A stretch of 43,583 nt of DNA, from NCBI GenBank assembly GCA_050010535.1, contig JBEKKT010000014.1, positions 1 to 43,583 of the forward strand, written 5' to 3'. The number at the start of each line of letters is the position of its first letter. The stretch's first letter is position 1. A model generated the notes under the pieces. It saw only the letters and a list, made by a program, of their open reading frames with translations. It searched no databases and was not told the DNA's origin. The translations under genes were made by a program, and so were the position numbers. Below, one piece after another: positions 16,786 to 25,912 of this stretch. This DNA is from JAJRAG01 sp050010535. GTDB taxonomy: Archaea > Thermoplasmatota > Thermoplasmata > Methanomassiliicoccales > JACIVX01.

Positions 16786-18537
16786 CTAGCTGGGAAAGAC
16801 CTTGTCCAGTTCCGCGTCCGACACGTCGAAGACTACATTCTTTGGCGGAAGCGGTTCGAGCTTCATGAACTCGGGTATCCTGTCATGGGCTCTCGTTAGG
16901 CCAGCTGCCTTGTTGAACTTCCTCTCCGTCTCAAGGACCTTTGCGCCCAGCGCGACCGCATCGTTCACAGTCCACTTCGTCCCCAGAACAGCGTTGCAGG
17001 ACTCGACAGCTCCCTCAAGACCCTCCGGGATATCCAACACGGCGAAGGCGATGAACAAGCAGTAGCCAGAAGTGTCGATGAATGCTGTGGCCTGCTGCAA
17101 CCCCCTCGATAGATCCGCCTTTTTGGGGTCTAGGGGGTCAACCTTGCCGCCGACTCCCAGTATCTCGGGAGCAATGGCATACCCCGCTGTGTGGTCCGCG
17201 CCCATCGGCGTTGTAGCGTATGTCACGCCGATGCCTTTGATGGCTCTGGGGTCGTATGCCGGAATGCCCTGTGCTTTGGTCGTCGGGATTCTTGTCACGC
17301 CGAAAGCTTTCCCGGTGAACTCCGTCCCGTTCGCCAGTATCCTGCCAAGCGGGGTCCCCTTCCTAATCTCCTCCATGAGCTCCAGCGCCTTCTTACCATC
17401 GCCGAACTTCGCCAATCCACCCTCCATCGCGACGGCGATTGTGTCGCCCATCTCGATCGTATCGACGCCTAGGTCGTTGCACGCACGGTTTAGTTCTCCG
17501 ACGTCATCGAGATTGTAGATGCAGCAGTTCGGACCAAGCGCCCAGACGGACTCGTACTCGAGAACTCCGACTGGATCCTTCCCTCCTTCCTTAACCCAGA
17601 CCTCGGAGCACTGGATAATACAACCAGGACTGCACATGTGCGGCCTCTCTCCGCCTCTCTTCTTGATCGTCTCTGCCTTCTTCTCTCCAGACACCAGCGG
17701 CGCGAGTTCCCCGTAGCCGTAGGAGAAGTTCTTCTGTGGAAGCGCTCCTGCCTCGTTAATCACGTTGATCAAGGCGTCAGTCCCGTAGCTATTCAGGGTT
17801 CCGCCCGGTTTCGTCACGCCGTGCGTCGTCAATGCTGAAGATAGCTTCTTGATCCCAGTGTTGAAGAGTTGCTTGTCCTTGATCTCCACTCCGGGACCTC
17901 CCTCATCGTCGACGACGATGAACTTCAGGCCTCGGGTGGCCATCACCGCACCCAATCCCCCTCTTCCCGCGTACCTGGTCGACAGACCCTCGATGTCATT
18001 GAAGGCGATACCGGCAGCCGCCCCTCCTAGTTCACCCGCGATCCCAGTACCACAGATGCCCACATCCTTTCCGAACTTCTCTCTAAGCTGCGCGAAAGCT
18101 TCATAAAGGCCTCTTCCAGCCCACGGGGTCGCCTCGATGAGCTCCTTCTTGTCCTTTGCGATATTGAGCAGGTAGTACTTGTCCTTCCTCATTCCCTGGA
18201 CGATAATCGCCTTGACGCCTGCTCTGGCCAGCTTCTGCGCGAAGTTCGTTCCCGCATTCGCCTCTTTTATCCCGCCCGTCAGGGGGGATTTTCCCCCGAC
18301 CGAGATTCGACCCGAAGTCGGTGCGCTCGTTCCCGTGACAATGCCGGAAGCGAATACCAACTTGTTACTGGGTCCCAGTGGATGGCATGTAGGTGGCACT
18401 TCCTCCGCCACGATCGTCGAGGTCAGCGCTCGGCCCCCGAGATCCCTCCACCTCGCGGGGACTTCCTCGTAACTGACCTTGAGTTCATTCATGTCTACTC
18501 TCAGAATTCTAGATGTCAGAATAACACCCTCCGACAC
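16786..18537 (-). CDS. Aldehyde:ferredoxin oxidoreductase family tungstopterin enzyme
   Basis: A 583-residue member of the AOR family, which oxidises aldehydes or related substrates with a tungsten-bispterin centre and a [4Fe-4S] cluster, passing electrons to ferredoxin. The N-terminal domain has the pterin-binding GGRALTS and SGRISVGGKSPLTGG regions. The cluster Cys are C302, C306 and C310 (CSPGCIIQC), with a fourth in DTSGYC near residue 500. The middle EYESVWALGPNC motif is typical of the family. The start is a GTG at 18537 about 20-25 bases downstream of a TATA box, so probably leaderless. The downstream MoaD and ThiF genes on the same strand fit cofactor supply. The substrate cannot be assigned within AOR, FOR, GAPOR, WOR or BCR types. 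Confidence 0.92.
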   Translation of the reverse strand: MSEGVILTSRILRVDMNELKVSYEEVPARWRDLGGRALTSTIVAEEVPPTCHPLGPSNKLVFASGIVTGTSAPTSGRISVGGKSPLTGGIKEANAGTNFAQKLARAGVKAIIVQGMRKDKYYLLNIAKDKKELIEATPWAGRGLYEAFAQLREKFGKDVGICGTGIAGELGGAAAGIAFNDIEGLSTRYAGRGGLGAVMATRGLKFIVVDDEGGPGVEIKDKQLFNTGIKKLSSALTTHGVTKPGGTLNSYGTDALINVINEAGALPQKNFSYGYGELAPLVSGEKKAETIKKRGGERPHMCSPGCIIQCSEVWVKEGGKDPVGVLEYESVWALGPNCCIYNLDDVGELNRACNDLGVDTIEMGDTIAVAMEGGLAKFGDGKKALELMEEIRKGTPLGRILANGTEFTGKAFGVTRIPTTKAQGIPAYDPRAIKGIGVTYATTPMGADHTAGYAIAPEILGVGGKVDPLDPKKADLSRGLQQATAFIDTSGYCLFIAFAVLDIPEGLEGAVESCNAVLGTKWTVNDAVALGAKVLETERKFNKAAGLTRAHDRIPEFMKLEPLPPKNVVFDVSDAELDKVFPS

Positions 18538-18554
18538 TAGTAGGTGGTTCGTAC

Positions 18555-18567
18555 TTAAAAGGATTAC
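18555..18567 (-). promoter_or_regulatory. TATA box of the AOR gene
   Basis: On the minus strand the element reads ccttttaagtacg and is centred about 24 bases before the GTG start, predicting a leaderless or nearly leaderless transcript for the AOR-MoaD-ThiF cluster. Confidence 0.55.
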
Positions 18568-18651
18568 GAAAATCGAACTCGAAACCCGACTTTGAGGACA
18601 AATTTAGGGATATGTTTTAATAAGCATCTCGAATGAACTACGAGAAACAGT

Positions 18652-18724
18652 CATTCTATAACGAATATCGGTTGCAGACCTTATGAGGACGAGCAAGACC
18701 TCTTAAGGACGAGCATATAGAATG
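18652..18724. repeat. Two tandem 20-bp repeats inside a 9-bp inverted repeat, upstream of an ABC exporter
   Basis: Two head-to-tail 20-base units, 18676-18695 and 18696-18715, match at 17 of 20 positions and share agacc and ggacgagca. They are enclosed by a perfect inverted repeat, CATTCTATA (18652-18660) and TATAGAATG (18716-18724). The right arm touches the presumed TATA box of the exporter (18726-18735). The 20-base period puts both units on the same face of the helix, as expected of a cooperative operator. Function is inference. Confidence 0.6.
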
Positions 18725-18725
18725 A

Positions 18726-18735
18726 GTATTATACC
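18726..18735 (+). promoter_or_regulatory. TATA box of the ABC exporter operon
   Basis: The sequence gtattatacc lies directly beside the repeat element and predicts transcription from about 18757, ahead of an agagg-type ribosome binding site at 18769-18776. Confidence 0.5.
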
Positions 18736-18817
18736 CCCTTGCTGTATGTGACTGCCCGTCAATTCACCAGAGGAGAGTGGAATTATCTCTGAAGCGGTAA
18801 TCGAAGTCCACGATCTG

Positions 18818-19765
18818 TTGAAGACTTACGGCGATCTCAAGGCAGTCGACAAAATCAGTTTCAACGTCAACGCGGGGGAAGTGTTCTCGTTATTGGGACC
18901 CAATGGTGCCGGAAAAACGACGACCGTCGAGATACTCGAATGTCTGAGGCCGCTCACATCTGGGGACGTGAAAGTGCTAGGCATGGACATCAGCAAGGAT
19001 GCGATCAAGATAAAGAAGAAGATTGGTGTGCTGCCTCAGGACTTCAACGCGTTCGATCTTCTCACCGTCAAGGAGAACATCGAGTTCTTTGGCGGAATGT
19101 ATGATAAGAGCGTCGACTCCGAGGAGCTGATCGTTGCCGTCGATCTGATGGAGAAGAGGGATGAATACTTCAAGAACCTTTCCGGTGGGTTGAAGCAGCG
19201 GGTCGGGGTGGCAATCTCAATGGTCAACGACCCTCAGATTGTGTTCCTTGACGAACCCACGACAGGTCTTGATCCCAAGGCTAGGAGAGATGTTTGGGGC
19301 GTCATTCAATCCTTGAAGACCAGAGGAAAGACAGTGATCCTCACCACGCACTACATGGAAGAGGCGGAGGTGCTCTCGGACCGCTTAGGAATTATCGATC
19401 ATGGAAAATTCATTGCCTTTGGCTCGCCAAGGGAGATAATCGATAAGCACGGCACAGGAAGCAGATGTATCATTTCAAGGTGCGATGACAAATGTTTAGC
19501 TGCGATTCTGGGTCAGTGGCCTTCGGCCGAGAGGAATAACGGCGACATAACGATAAGATTGGAATCGAAGAACTCGCTACCTGAAGTCATATACACCCTT
19601 TACCGGTCCGGAGGTAACTACGAGCAGATACAGGTAACTCGACCAACCCTAGAGGACGTTTTCCTCAGCCTAACGGGTAAAAAACTCGTAGGAGAGGAGG
19701 TAGTGCCGGTTGAAGGCAAGAAAAAGAAAGGTCGCAAGGAGCGAGGTAAATGGCGAACCGCATAA
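18818..19765 (+). CDS. ABC-2 exporter ATPase subunit (CcmA/DrrA-like)
   Basis: The nucleotide-binding subunit of an ABC-2 exporter. Walker A is GPNGAGKTTT, the Q-loop LPQDFNAFD, the signature LSGGLKQRV, Walker B IVFLDEPTTGLD and the H-loop LTTHYMEEAE, followed by a DrrA-type C-terminal extension and a Lys/Arg-rich tail. The TTG at 18818 is not the true start, because conserved codons (VIEVHDLLKTYG) extend upstream to about 18795. No standard start lies there in frame. A GTG at 18777 with a good ribosome site is out of frame by one base, so a missing base near 18790 or an unusual start is likely. It overlaps the permease gene by 16 bases. Confidence 0.88.
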   Translation: MKTYGDLKAVDKISFNVNAGEVFSLLGPNGAGKTTTVEILECLRPLTSGDVKVLGMDISKDAIKIKKKIGVLPQDFNAFDLLTVKENIEFFGGMYDKSVDSEELIVAVDLMEKRDEYFKNLSGGLKQRVGVAISMVNDPQIVFLDEPTTGLDPKARRDVWGVIQSLKTRGKTVILTTHYMEEAEVLSDRLGIIDHGKFIAFGSPREIIDKHGTGSRCIISRCDDKCLAAILGQWPSAERNNGDITIRLESKNSLPEVIYTLYRSGGNYEQIQVTRPTLEDVFLSLTGKKLVGEEVVPVEGKKKKGRKERGKWRTA

Positions 19766-20844
19766 TCGTCGCCTTGAAGGGCGAAGCAAAGGGCTTCTAT
19801 CGTAACAAGAGCACGATGTTTTGGACCATCGCATTCCCATTGCTTCTGATTCTACTCTTCGGAGCGATCTTCAGTGCTAGCGGAAACAGATACGATCTCT
19901 ATGTGCAGGACTTGTCTGACTCCCAGGCGTCTCACCAGTTCTTGGTTGCACTGAATCAGACCGGCTCCGTCAATCTCAAGTTCATAGATAAGCAAGCCAA
20001 TCTGGACCAGTACATCAAGGATAGATCATTGAGCGCCGTTCTCATTATACCAGTCAACTTTCAGATGACGTTCGCTCCTGGCGCAGGCAACAATACCACT
20101 CAGCTGATCATGCGTACTGATCCATCGCAATCCTCGTCGAACGTCGTGTTCAGCGTTGTCGCCGCGGTGGCGAACCAGGCGAATCTCGTCATGGCACACG
20201 GAAACAACGTTATCACTATGGGGCGAGCGGACATCACATCGTCAGGATTCAAATACATCGATTTCTTCATCCCAGGAGTCATCGCCCTGACAACTATGAC
20301 AACGACGATCTTCTGGATGGTGTCGGTTATGACGAGGTACCGAAATAATGGCATCTTCAAGAAGCTCACCACCACCCCGATAACGAGGATGGAATGGCTA
20401 ACCTCGCAAATCCTCTGGCAGCTGTTCGTGGTCTTTCTCTCCATCGCCGTGATAATGATCGTGGGCATGCTAGCTTTCAACACCCACATGACCCTGAACC
20501 TTGTGGCAATCGTCACGATCGTCCTGTCTAGCGCGCTCTTCTCATCAATGGGGATGATTATCGCGCGATTTATCAAAGAAGAGGAGGCAGCATCGGCAGC
20601 GGCGAACGCGATAACATTTCCGATGATGTTCCTGGCAGGGATCTTCTTTCCGCTCTCGATGTTTCCATCGTGGCTGGGAGCGATCGCGAATGTTCTTCCA
20701 CTGACCTACGTGGGGAACGCACTAAGGGACTCGATGGTGTACGGCAACATCGGCTCCGCCACTAACAACATGCTGGTAGTGGCAGGATTTGCCATCGTGT
20801 TCTTCATCGCAGGCATCATCTTCTCAAAATGGAGGACCGAGTGA
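19750..20844 (+). CDS. ABC-2 type transporter permease
   Basis: The 364-residue membrane partner of the ATPase encoded just upstream, overlapping it by 16 bases. The first hydrophobic segment is at about residues 23-43. An outside domain with VNLKFIDKQ and several N-x-S/T sites follows. Five more membrane segments lie between about residues 170 and 360, including the ABC2_membrane core RYRNNGIFKKLTTTPI and the conserved FPMMFLAGIFFPL. Such pairs export drugs, lipids or polysaccharides; the cargo cannot be read here. The gene ends the operon; the next 240 bases hold no gene I can support. Confidence 0.88.
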   Translation: MANRIIVALKGEAKGFYRNKSTMFWTIAFPLLLILLFGAIFSASGNRYDLYVQDLSDSQASHQFLVALNQTGSVNLKFIDKQANLDQYIKDRSLSAVLIIPVNFQMTFAPGAGNNTTQLIMRTDPSQSSSNVVFSVVAAVANQANLVMAHGNNVITMGRADITSSGFKYIDFFIPGVIALTTMTTTIFWMVSVMTRYRNNGIFKKLTTTPITRMEWLTSQILWQLFVVFLSIAVIMIVGMLAFNTHMTLNLVAIVTIVLSSALFSSMGMIIARFIKEEEAASAAANAITFPMMFLAGIFFPLSMFPSWLGAIANVLPLTYVGNALRDSMVYGNIGSATNNMLVVAGFAIVFFIAGIIFSKWRTE

Positions 20845-21083
20845 AAGAAGCATACCTTCCTTGTGAGCTCCACCGTCTCAATCATCGATGTTCACTCGCT
20901 CATAATGGGTCACAATGGTGGCAAACGGGAATAATCCTTTGCGTGTGTTCGCTCTCTCAACTGAGAAGATTTATGGGGGATTGCCTTCCAGGGCTCATTC
21001 TTCCAGCATTGATCAATTCAGATACCACGCTGGGACAAAGACCTGAGTCATGTCACGATGTGGCCGGCGCAGAGGATTCTCTA

Positions 21084-21671
21084 TCACACTTTCCTAGTCA
21101 ACGGCTTTTTCTCAAGGAGGTCCCGAAGCTCTTCGTAGTCGATCTTGAGCATTATCATGTCACCGATCGTCTTGACATCAGTTGTTTGGATTCGAACGAC
21201 GGGGCTGGAGAGCAGAGGCTTCCTTACCTTAAGATCGTCAACAGCGTCCTTGTCCAGCTTGACCTCGATGTAAGGCACCTTCCATTCTCTGTCTGGCGTG
21301 AAGATCAAGTTGTCTGCAACCCCAATCTGCCGAGCCTTCCTGCATATGACCCTCTTCCCCAAAATGTCCGCAGCGGTCATCCAGACCGTCCCCTCAACGG
21401 ATGAGGACTTGACCTCGTCCAGGTTCGCAATTAACGTGATCGTATCCGATATCGAGTCCACCCCGCTCGTTTTCAAGTGGATCTTGGCCGAGCTGAACAA
21501 AGGCTTCTTCACGCCGATCGTTTCCTCGACTCCCTTCTTTAATGCGATTCTTAATGTGGGAATCCTCCATTCCTCGACGTCGATCCCAATACCTTCAACA
21601 ATACCCGCTACCCTTGCATCGGCACTGATCACCTCAAGGCCGACTATATCTTCCATCTTAAGCATTCCCAA
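21084..21671 (-). CDS. Protein with two PRC-barrel domains
   Basis: The 195-residue protein is a duplication of a PRC-barrel module: residues about 1-90 (EDIVGLEVISADARVAGIVEG, VKKPLF, ISDTITL) and about 95-185 (ADILGKRVIC, VRKPLLSS, IGDMIML). Both halves share the (V/R)KPL and I(S/G)DxIxL signatures. PRC barrels are small beta domains in photosynthetic reaction centres, RimM and archaeal proteins of unknown role, some linked to cell division. The start is a TTG at 21671, with ggaggt six bases ahead. A single-domain relative with the same signatures is encoded at 36338-36610. Confidence 0.83.
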   Translation of the reverse strand: MGMLKMEDIVGLEVISADARVAGIVEGIGIDVEEWRIPTLRIALKKGVEETIGVKKPLFSSAKIHLKTSGVDSISDTITLIANLDEVKSSSVEGTVWMTAADILGKRVICRKARQIGVADNLIFTPDREWKVPYIEVKLDKDAVDDLKVRKPLLSSPVVRIQTTDVKTIGDMIMLKIDYEELRDLLEKKPLTRKV

Positions 21672-21770
21672 TCCCCGACCTCCTACACGGTTCCATCGTT
21701 AAAACACTTTTTGTCGTTTGCAGTCATACCTGAGGGTGATTCACACAATGAATACCCCGTAACTATCCCT

Positions 21771-24200
21771 CTAATACTTGGGCCTTCTCCACTTCATGAC
21801 GTAGATGATAGAAACGGCAAGTGCAAGCGCTATGACCACTCCGGCAACGATGATCCATATCGGGAATTCGCCGCCGCCAGCCTTCACGTTGATCTCGATT
21901 GTTGCACGGTTATTCGTTTTGTTTCGCTCCAGAATCTGATCTGTCGGATCAACTGTGACGTTCAATACGTGATGGCCAGTCGTAGCGACCCATGTGACAG
22001 AGGCCGGCCTGCTGCCGTTGATGGGTATGTACGAGATAAACTGCTGCATTCCGACCTGAGTTCCGTCGACAGTGAAGTTGACGATGACATTCTCCGCGTC
22101 CTTGTTTCCGATATTGAACACGGTAGCATTGAGAACGACAGAATCGCCGTTCCTAATGTCGTAGGAGCTGAGAGTGAAGTTCTGGGAAGGAATCGTTAGG
22201 TCAGGTAGATAGAAATTCAAGGGAAGGACAGAAATCATCTTCGATGCTTCATTGTTTGTCTTGTTGAGCTCAACAATAGTGTTCTCTGGATCAACTTTGA
22301 CCCAAATGAGATGATTGCCCTGCAAGGCCAACCACTGCACGCTCGCAATCCGGTTCTGACCGAACGGAATCTGAGATATATGAGTATCTCCAATAGAAGT
22401 ATTTCCACTAGAGACACTCCACCTCCAGAAGCTCACGGTGACGTTTGTCGCGTTGAGATTGCCGATGTTCCACACCGCGACGGAAATCGTGACCAACTGG
22501 TTCGCCTCGGGCTGGGCGGGAGAAAATGTGATGTCGTTCGCCGTGATGGCAAGGTCCGGCCATTTCTGTCCCTGATTCAGCACCGTCACCCGAATTTTCA
22601 CTATCTCGGAATATGCCTGCCCATCATAGGATCGTGCCTGGAGCTCATATAATCCATTCACCAGCGTTGTCGTGTTCAACACGAAATCCCAAGCGACGGT
22701 TCCATTTGCGACCAGCCAGTGACTGTCGTATGAGCTATTGACACTAAGTACCTGGATCTGTACATTCACCAAGGTGCCATTCCCATTCGGATCGGAAGCG
22801 TTCCCAACGACTGTCACGTTGCCTCTTACGATTGCGCCGTCCGCTGGTGAGTTGATCCTGCAAATCGGTAGTCTATCGATCATCTTTGTGAAATATACGT
22901 CAAAGCCCACGGCGGAGTTGTAGTCATAAACGATCATCGGCGTACCATTCGCGTCGGTCGCGACATCGGCGGAATTTGCGGCGTAGAGGTTGTCGAAAAC
23001 GCTATCGACACGAATGGTTGAGGAGAAGGTAGTCCCTGAGTTCCGCGAAAAGGAGTAATTCACATGATATGAGCCGAGACTGTTGTCGCGATACACGACC
23101 GAAATGTTGCCTCCCGAGTCAACCGCAACCCGCGGATTTGACTGCGCAGTGCCTTGCGCACTATCATCAACAAGCACGGATGGAAGGAAGCTAGCACCGC
23201 TATTATTCGACCTCGCGAACCTAACCTTCAGGTCTCCAGAGCGACCATCGTGCCATACTGCGCAAGGGTTTCCATCCGGCATTATCGCGGCGTCGGCCAT
23301 CGCATGTCTTGTCCCCGGTTTCCCGTCACTGACCTTGACGTTTGGCCCGAAACTGGCCCCTGAGTTGTTCGAATAGGAACCATATATGTCGAAAGAGGGG
23401 TTGGTCCTGTTATCATGCCAAACGACGAAGACGGAGTTGTTCCTCGCGGCGATCCTCGGAAACGCCTGCACAGTGAGGCTAACGCCTGTGTTATCGATCC
23501 TGACAGGATATTCGAAGGTCTGCCCCCAGTTGAGAGAGCGAGACATGTAGATATTCTGATAGCCGGCCTGAGTCTGGTTCATCGCCTCGGCCCAGACGAC
23601 GATTATCGTGCCGTTGGAAATGGCTATGTCCGGCGACGACTGCGCAACTGGACCGTAGGTCGAATTGACCGGAACGTTGGGGGAGAAGGTCGTTCCGTTA
23701 TCCTTCGACATCGAGAAGTAGATTCTCGACGTCCCCGCCCTGTCGTCGCTCCATACGACGAAAATCGCTCCGCTGTTGTTGACAGCCACAGCCGGGAACA
23801 GCCTGTTCGCCCCGATTCCGATCGCGTCATCGACGCGAACGTTCGAAGGGAAGTTCTTTCCGCCATCCACGGACCGCGAGTAGTATATCGTCTTCTCCTT
23901 GAGGTCCTCCCAAACGACTGAGATATTCCCGGACAAGTCCACCGCAATCGATGGATTCTCCTGATCTCCTTGCAAATTGTGGTTTACTCGGACCGCTGGG
24001 TTGAAGATCTGCGCCTCCGCATTCGAGGAAAGCGGAAAAACGCATATGGACGACAAAAGCAGGACGACAAGGATTGACAAAGCAGAGGCTTTCGCTCGCG
24101 CAGGATCTCCCCCTTCTGATAATCTGACCTCAGGTATTGTCAGTATGATATAAGAGGTTTCACTCCCAAGCGGTCTGGCGTCTGAAGAATCAGCACGCAA
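21771..24200 (-). CDS. Large secreted protein: BNR/sialidase-like repeats, CARDB domains, C-terminal membrane anchor
   Basis: A signal peptide with core LSILVVLLLSSICVF ends around AEAQ. Then come about seven repeats of roughly 60 residues with VVWxDxR and FSxxxGxTF signatures (about residues 70-460), which make a sialidase-like propeller. An Ig-like region with NSPADGAIV follows, then two CARDB-type adhesion domains (about 545-660 and 665-775; PDLxI, GNxxAxNVxV, LxNNxA). A C-terminal TM (IWIIVAGVVIALALAVSII) and a basic tail end the chain. Many N-x-S/T sites fit surface glycosylation. The family lacks clear catalytic residues here, so binding or surface structure is likelier than enzymatic activity. 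The open frame begins at a TTG (24200), but a TATA box near 24146-24153 means translation starts later, probably near 24080-24105. Confidence 0.85.
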   Translation of the reverse strand: MRADSSDARPLGSETSYIILTIPEVRLSEGGDPARAKASALSILVVLLLSSICVFPLSSNAEAQIFNPAVRVNHNLQGDQENPSIAVDLSGNISVVWEDLKEKTIYYSRSVDGGKNFPSNVRVDDAIGIGANRLFPAVAVNNSGAIFVVWSDDRAGTSRIYFSMSKDNGTTFSPNVPVNSTYGPVAQSSPDIAISNGTIIVVWAEAMNQTQAGYQNIYMSRSLNWGQTFEYPVRIDNTGVSLTVQAFPRIAARNNSVFVVWHDNRTNPSFDIYGSYSNNSGASFGPNVKVSDGKPGTRHAMADAAIMPDGNPCAVWHDGRSGDLKVRFARSNNSGASFLPSVLVDDSAQGTAQSNPRVAVDSGGNISVVYRDNSLGSYHVNYSFSRNSGTTFSSTIRVDSVFDNLYAANSADVATDANGTPMIVYDYNSAVGFDVYFTKMIDRLPICRINSPADGAIVRGNVTVVGNASDPNGNGTLVNVQIQVLSVNSSYDSHWLVANGTVAWDFVLNTTTLVNGLYELQARSYDGQAYSEIVKIRVTVLNQGQKWPDLAITANDITFSPAQPEANQLVTISVAVWNIGNLNATNVTVSFWRWSVSSGNTSIGDTHISQIPFGQNRIASVQWLALQGNHLIWVKVDPENTIVELNKTNNEASKMISVLPLNFYLPDLTIPSQNFTLSSYDIRNGDSVVLNATVFNIGNKDAENVIVNFTVDGTQVGMQQFISYIPINGSRPASVTWVATTGHHVLNVTVDPTDQILERNKTNNRATIEINVKAGGGEFPIWIIVAGVVIALALAVSIIYVMKWRRPKY

Positions 24201-25775
24201 CTATCTCTTGCAGACTGTTCTGCTCTGCTCCCTCATGAACTGCAATAGGTAGTACTCGCCTCCGGCTCCTTTGCCAGTTGATCCGCTCGCCTTCCAACCT
24301 CCGAAGGACTGACCGCCGACCATCGCGCCCGTGGATCCTCCGCGCTTCCGATTAGAGTAGGTCACGCCTGCTTCTATGTTGTCGAAGAAGTATTCCAGCT
24401 CCTTCTCGTCCTGACTGAATATCCCTGCGGTCAGACCGAACTCGACGTCGTTCGCCTCCTTCATCGCCTCCTCGAGGCTCGCCACGTTCTGAAGGCATAG
24501 GAAAGGCAGAAAGAGCTCGTTCCTAATCAAGTAGTGATCCGGAGGAAGATCCGCAGCGATCGTTGGCTGAAGGAAATGTCCTTTGCCGAACGCCCCGTCC
24601 GTCAGCCTCAATCCACCGGCGATGACACGTCCATCCTTCCTCGCCATGTCAGCGCACCTCTCGAAATCCTTGACGACCTTGTCCGTGACAACAGGACCGA
24701 GGAAAACGTCCCTTTGGGCGGGATCTCCGATTTTGAGGCGCTTCGTCCGGTCTACCAGCTTCGATGTGAACTCTCCGTATACCGAACTGTGCACGTAGAC
24801 CCTTGAACACGCGCTGCATTTCTGTCCGCCGTAACCGAAGGCAGAGTTCGCGACACCAGCGACGGCGTCGTCCACGTTTGCCTCGGACGTGACGATGATC
24901 GGATTCTTACCTCCCATTTCCGCGATGACCGGAATGGGGTGGTGACGGCCGGTCTGCCTGATTATCCCGTAGCCGATTTCTTTCGAACCGGTAAAAACTA
25001 CTCCTCCCACCTCTCGGTGGTTGATGAGGGCGTCTCCTACTTCGCCCCCTGGACCTGCGACGAAGTTCAGGACTCCATCTGGAAGGCCTGCCCTGCTGAA
25101 GATATCATATACCATGTAGACAGGGAGCGGAACGGGGCTTGATGGTTTGAGAACGACCGTGTTCCCGGTTATCAACGCGCCGGTCGTCATCCCGGTCGTG
25201 ATCGCCGCGGGGAAGTTGAACGGGCATATCACCGCCCAGACTCCATATGGCCTGAGCACGCTCTTTGCCTTCTCCTCCGAAAAGGGGGAATACATCTCCC
25301 TTGTGAAGCCATCATTCTTCTCCATCTGCCAGTGGTAGTAATCGATAAAGTCAATCGCTTCGTCGACGTCCGCCATCGCCTCGTATCTGTTCTTTCCGTT
25401 GTCGATGGTGACCGCCGCTGCCAGAAGGAACTTGTCCTTCCTCATGAGCCCTGCCGCTTTCTTGATGATCTTGAGCCTTTCCTTGTAATCCATTCTCGAC
25501 CAGTCGGGGAATGCCTTCCCGCCGGCTTTCACAGCGTCTGACACGTCATCTCTCATGCCCTTCTGGAACCTTCCGACGATCAAGGATGTGTCGGCCGGAC
25601 ACTCGTCATCGAACTCGCGCGCTGCCTTCCTCACCTTGCCGCCTATTATGTTCAGATAGGACCGCCCTGCAATCTCGAGCAACGATTCGTACGCCTTCTC
25701 GAACTTAGAGTGGACTTCATCCAAGTTGCCAGACTGCGTGGCTTTCTCAAAAGTGACCTCGTTTTCGAATGACAA
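24201..25775 (-). CDS. 1-pyrroline-5-carboxylate dehydrogenase (aldehyde dehydrogenase family)
   Basis: This enzyme oxidises glutamate semialdehyde/pyrroline-5-carboxylate to glutamate with NAD(P)+ in proline breakdown. The catalytic Cys lies in GYGGQKCSACSR (about residue 320), the base Glu in AEMGGKNPIIV (about 286) and the cofactor-binding region in ICPFNFPAAITTGM. The GQKCSACSR signature and the N-terminal FENE motif are typical of the P5CDH group rather than general ALDHs. Length is about 524 residues. The frame is open to 25955, but a TATA box at 25808-25817 implies a start after about 25788. The TTG at 25775, preceded by ggggcgag, begins at the conserved FENE; a TTG at 25793 is an alternative. 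No proline dehydrogenase gene is in the window. Confidence 0.87.
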   Translation of the reverse strand: MSFENEVTFEKATQSGNLDEVHSKFEKAYESLLEIAGRSYLNIIGGKVRKAAREFDDECPADTSLIVGRFQKGMRDDVSDAVKAGGKAFPDWSRMDYKERLKIIKKAAGLMRKDKFLLAAAVTIDNGKNRYEAMADVDEAIDFIDYYHWQMEKNDGFTREMYSPFSEEKAKSVLRPYGVWAVICPFNFPAAITTGMTTGALITGNTVVLKPSSPVPLPVYMVYDIFSRAGLPDGVLNFVAGPGGEVGDALINHREVGGVVFTGSKEIGYGIIRQTGRHHPIPVIAEMGGKNPIIVTSEANVDDAVAGVANSAFGYGGQKCSACSRVYVHSSVYGEFTSKLVDRTKRLKIGDPAQRDVFLGPVVTDKVVKDFERCADMARKDGRVIAGGLRLTDGAFGKGHFLQPTIAADLPPDHYLIRNELFLPFLCLQNVASLEEAMKEANDVEFGLTAGIFSQDEKELEYFFDNIEAGVTYSNRKRGGSTGAMVGGQSFGGWKASGSTGKGAGGEYYLLQFMREQSRTVCKR

Positions 25776-25807
25776 TGGCTCGCCCCGAATCAAGGACGGA
25801 ACTCGGG

Positions 25808-25818
25808 TCTTATAATCT
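25808..25818 (-). promoter_or_regulatory. TATA box of the P5CDH gene
   Basis: On the minus strand this reads gattataagac. Its position predicts transcription from about 25787 and rules out translation starts above that point. Confidence 0.5.
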
Positions 25819-25912
25819 CTTCTAGGTACGTTAAGACAGAGACGTCCCAATGCATGCACACGGACGTGGTGAGGCCATCGCCGGGGAGAGCCGGACTGAA
25901 TCGCTACGGTCT

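Noticed and set aside
20829..21404. Plus-strand frame running from the permease end into the PRC-barrel gene
   Set aside because: It overlaps the PRC-barrel coding region antisense and starts inside the permease stop region, with no protein-like sequence in the intergenic part.
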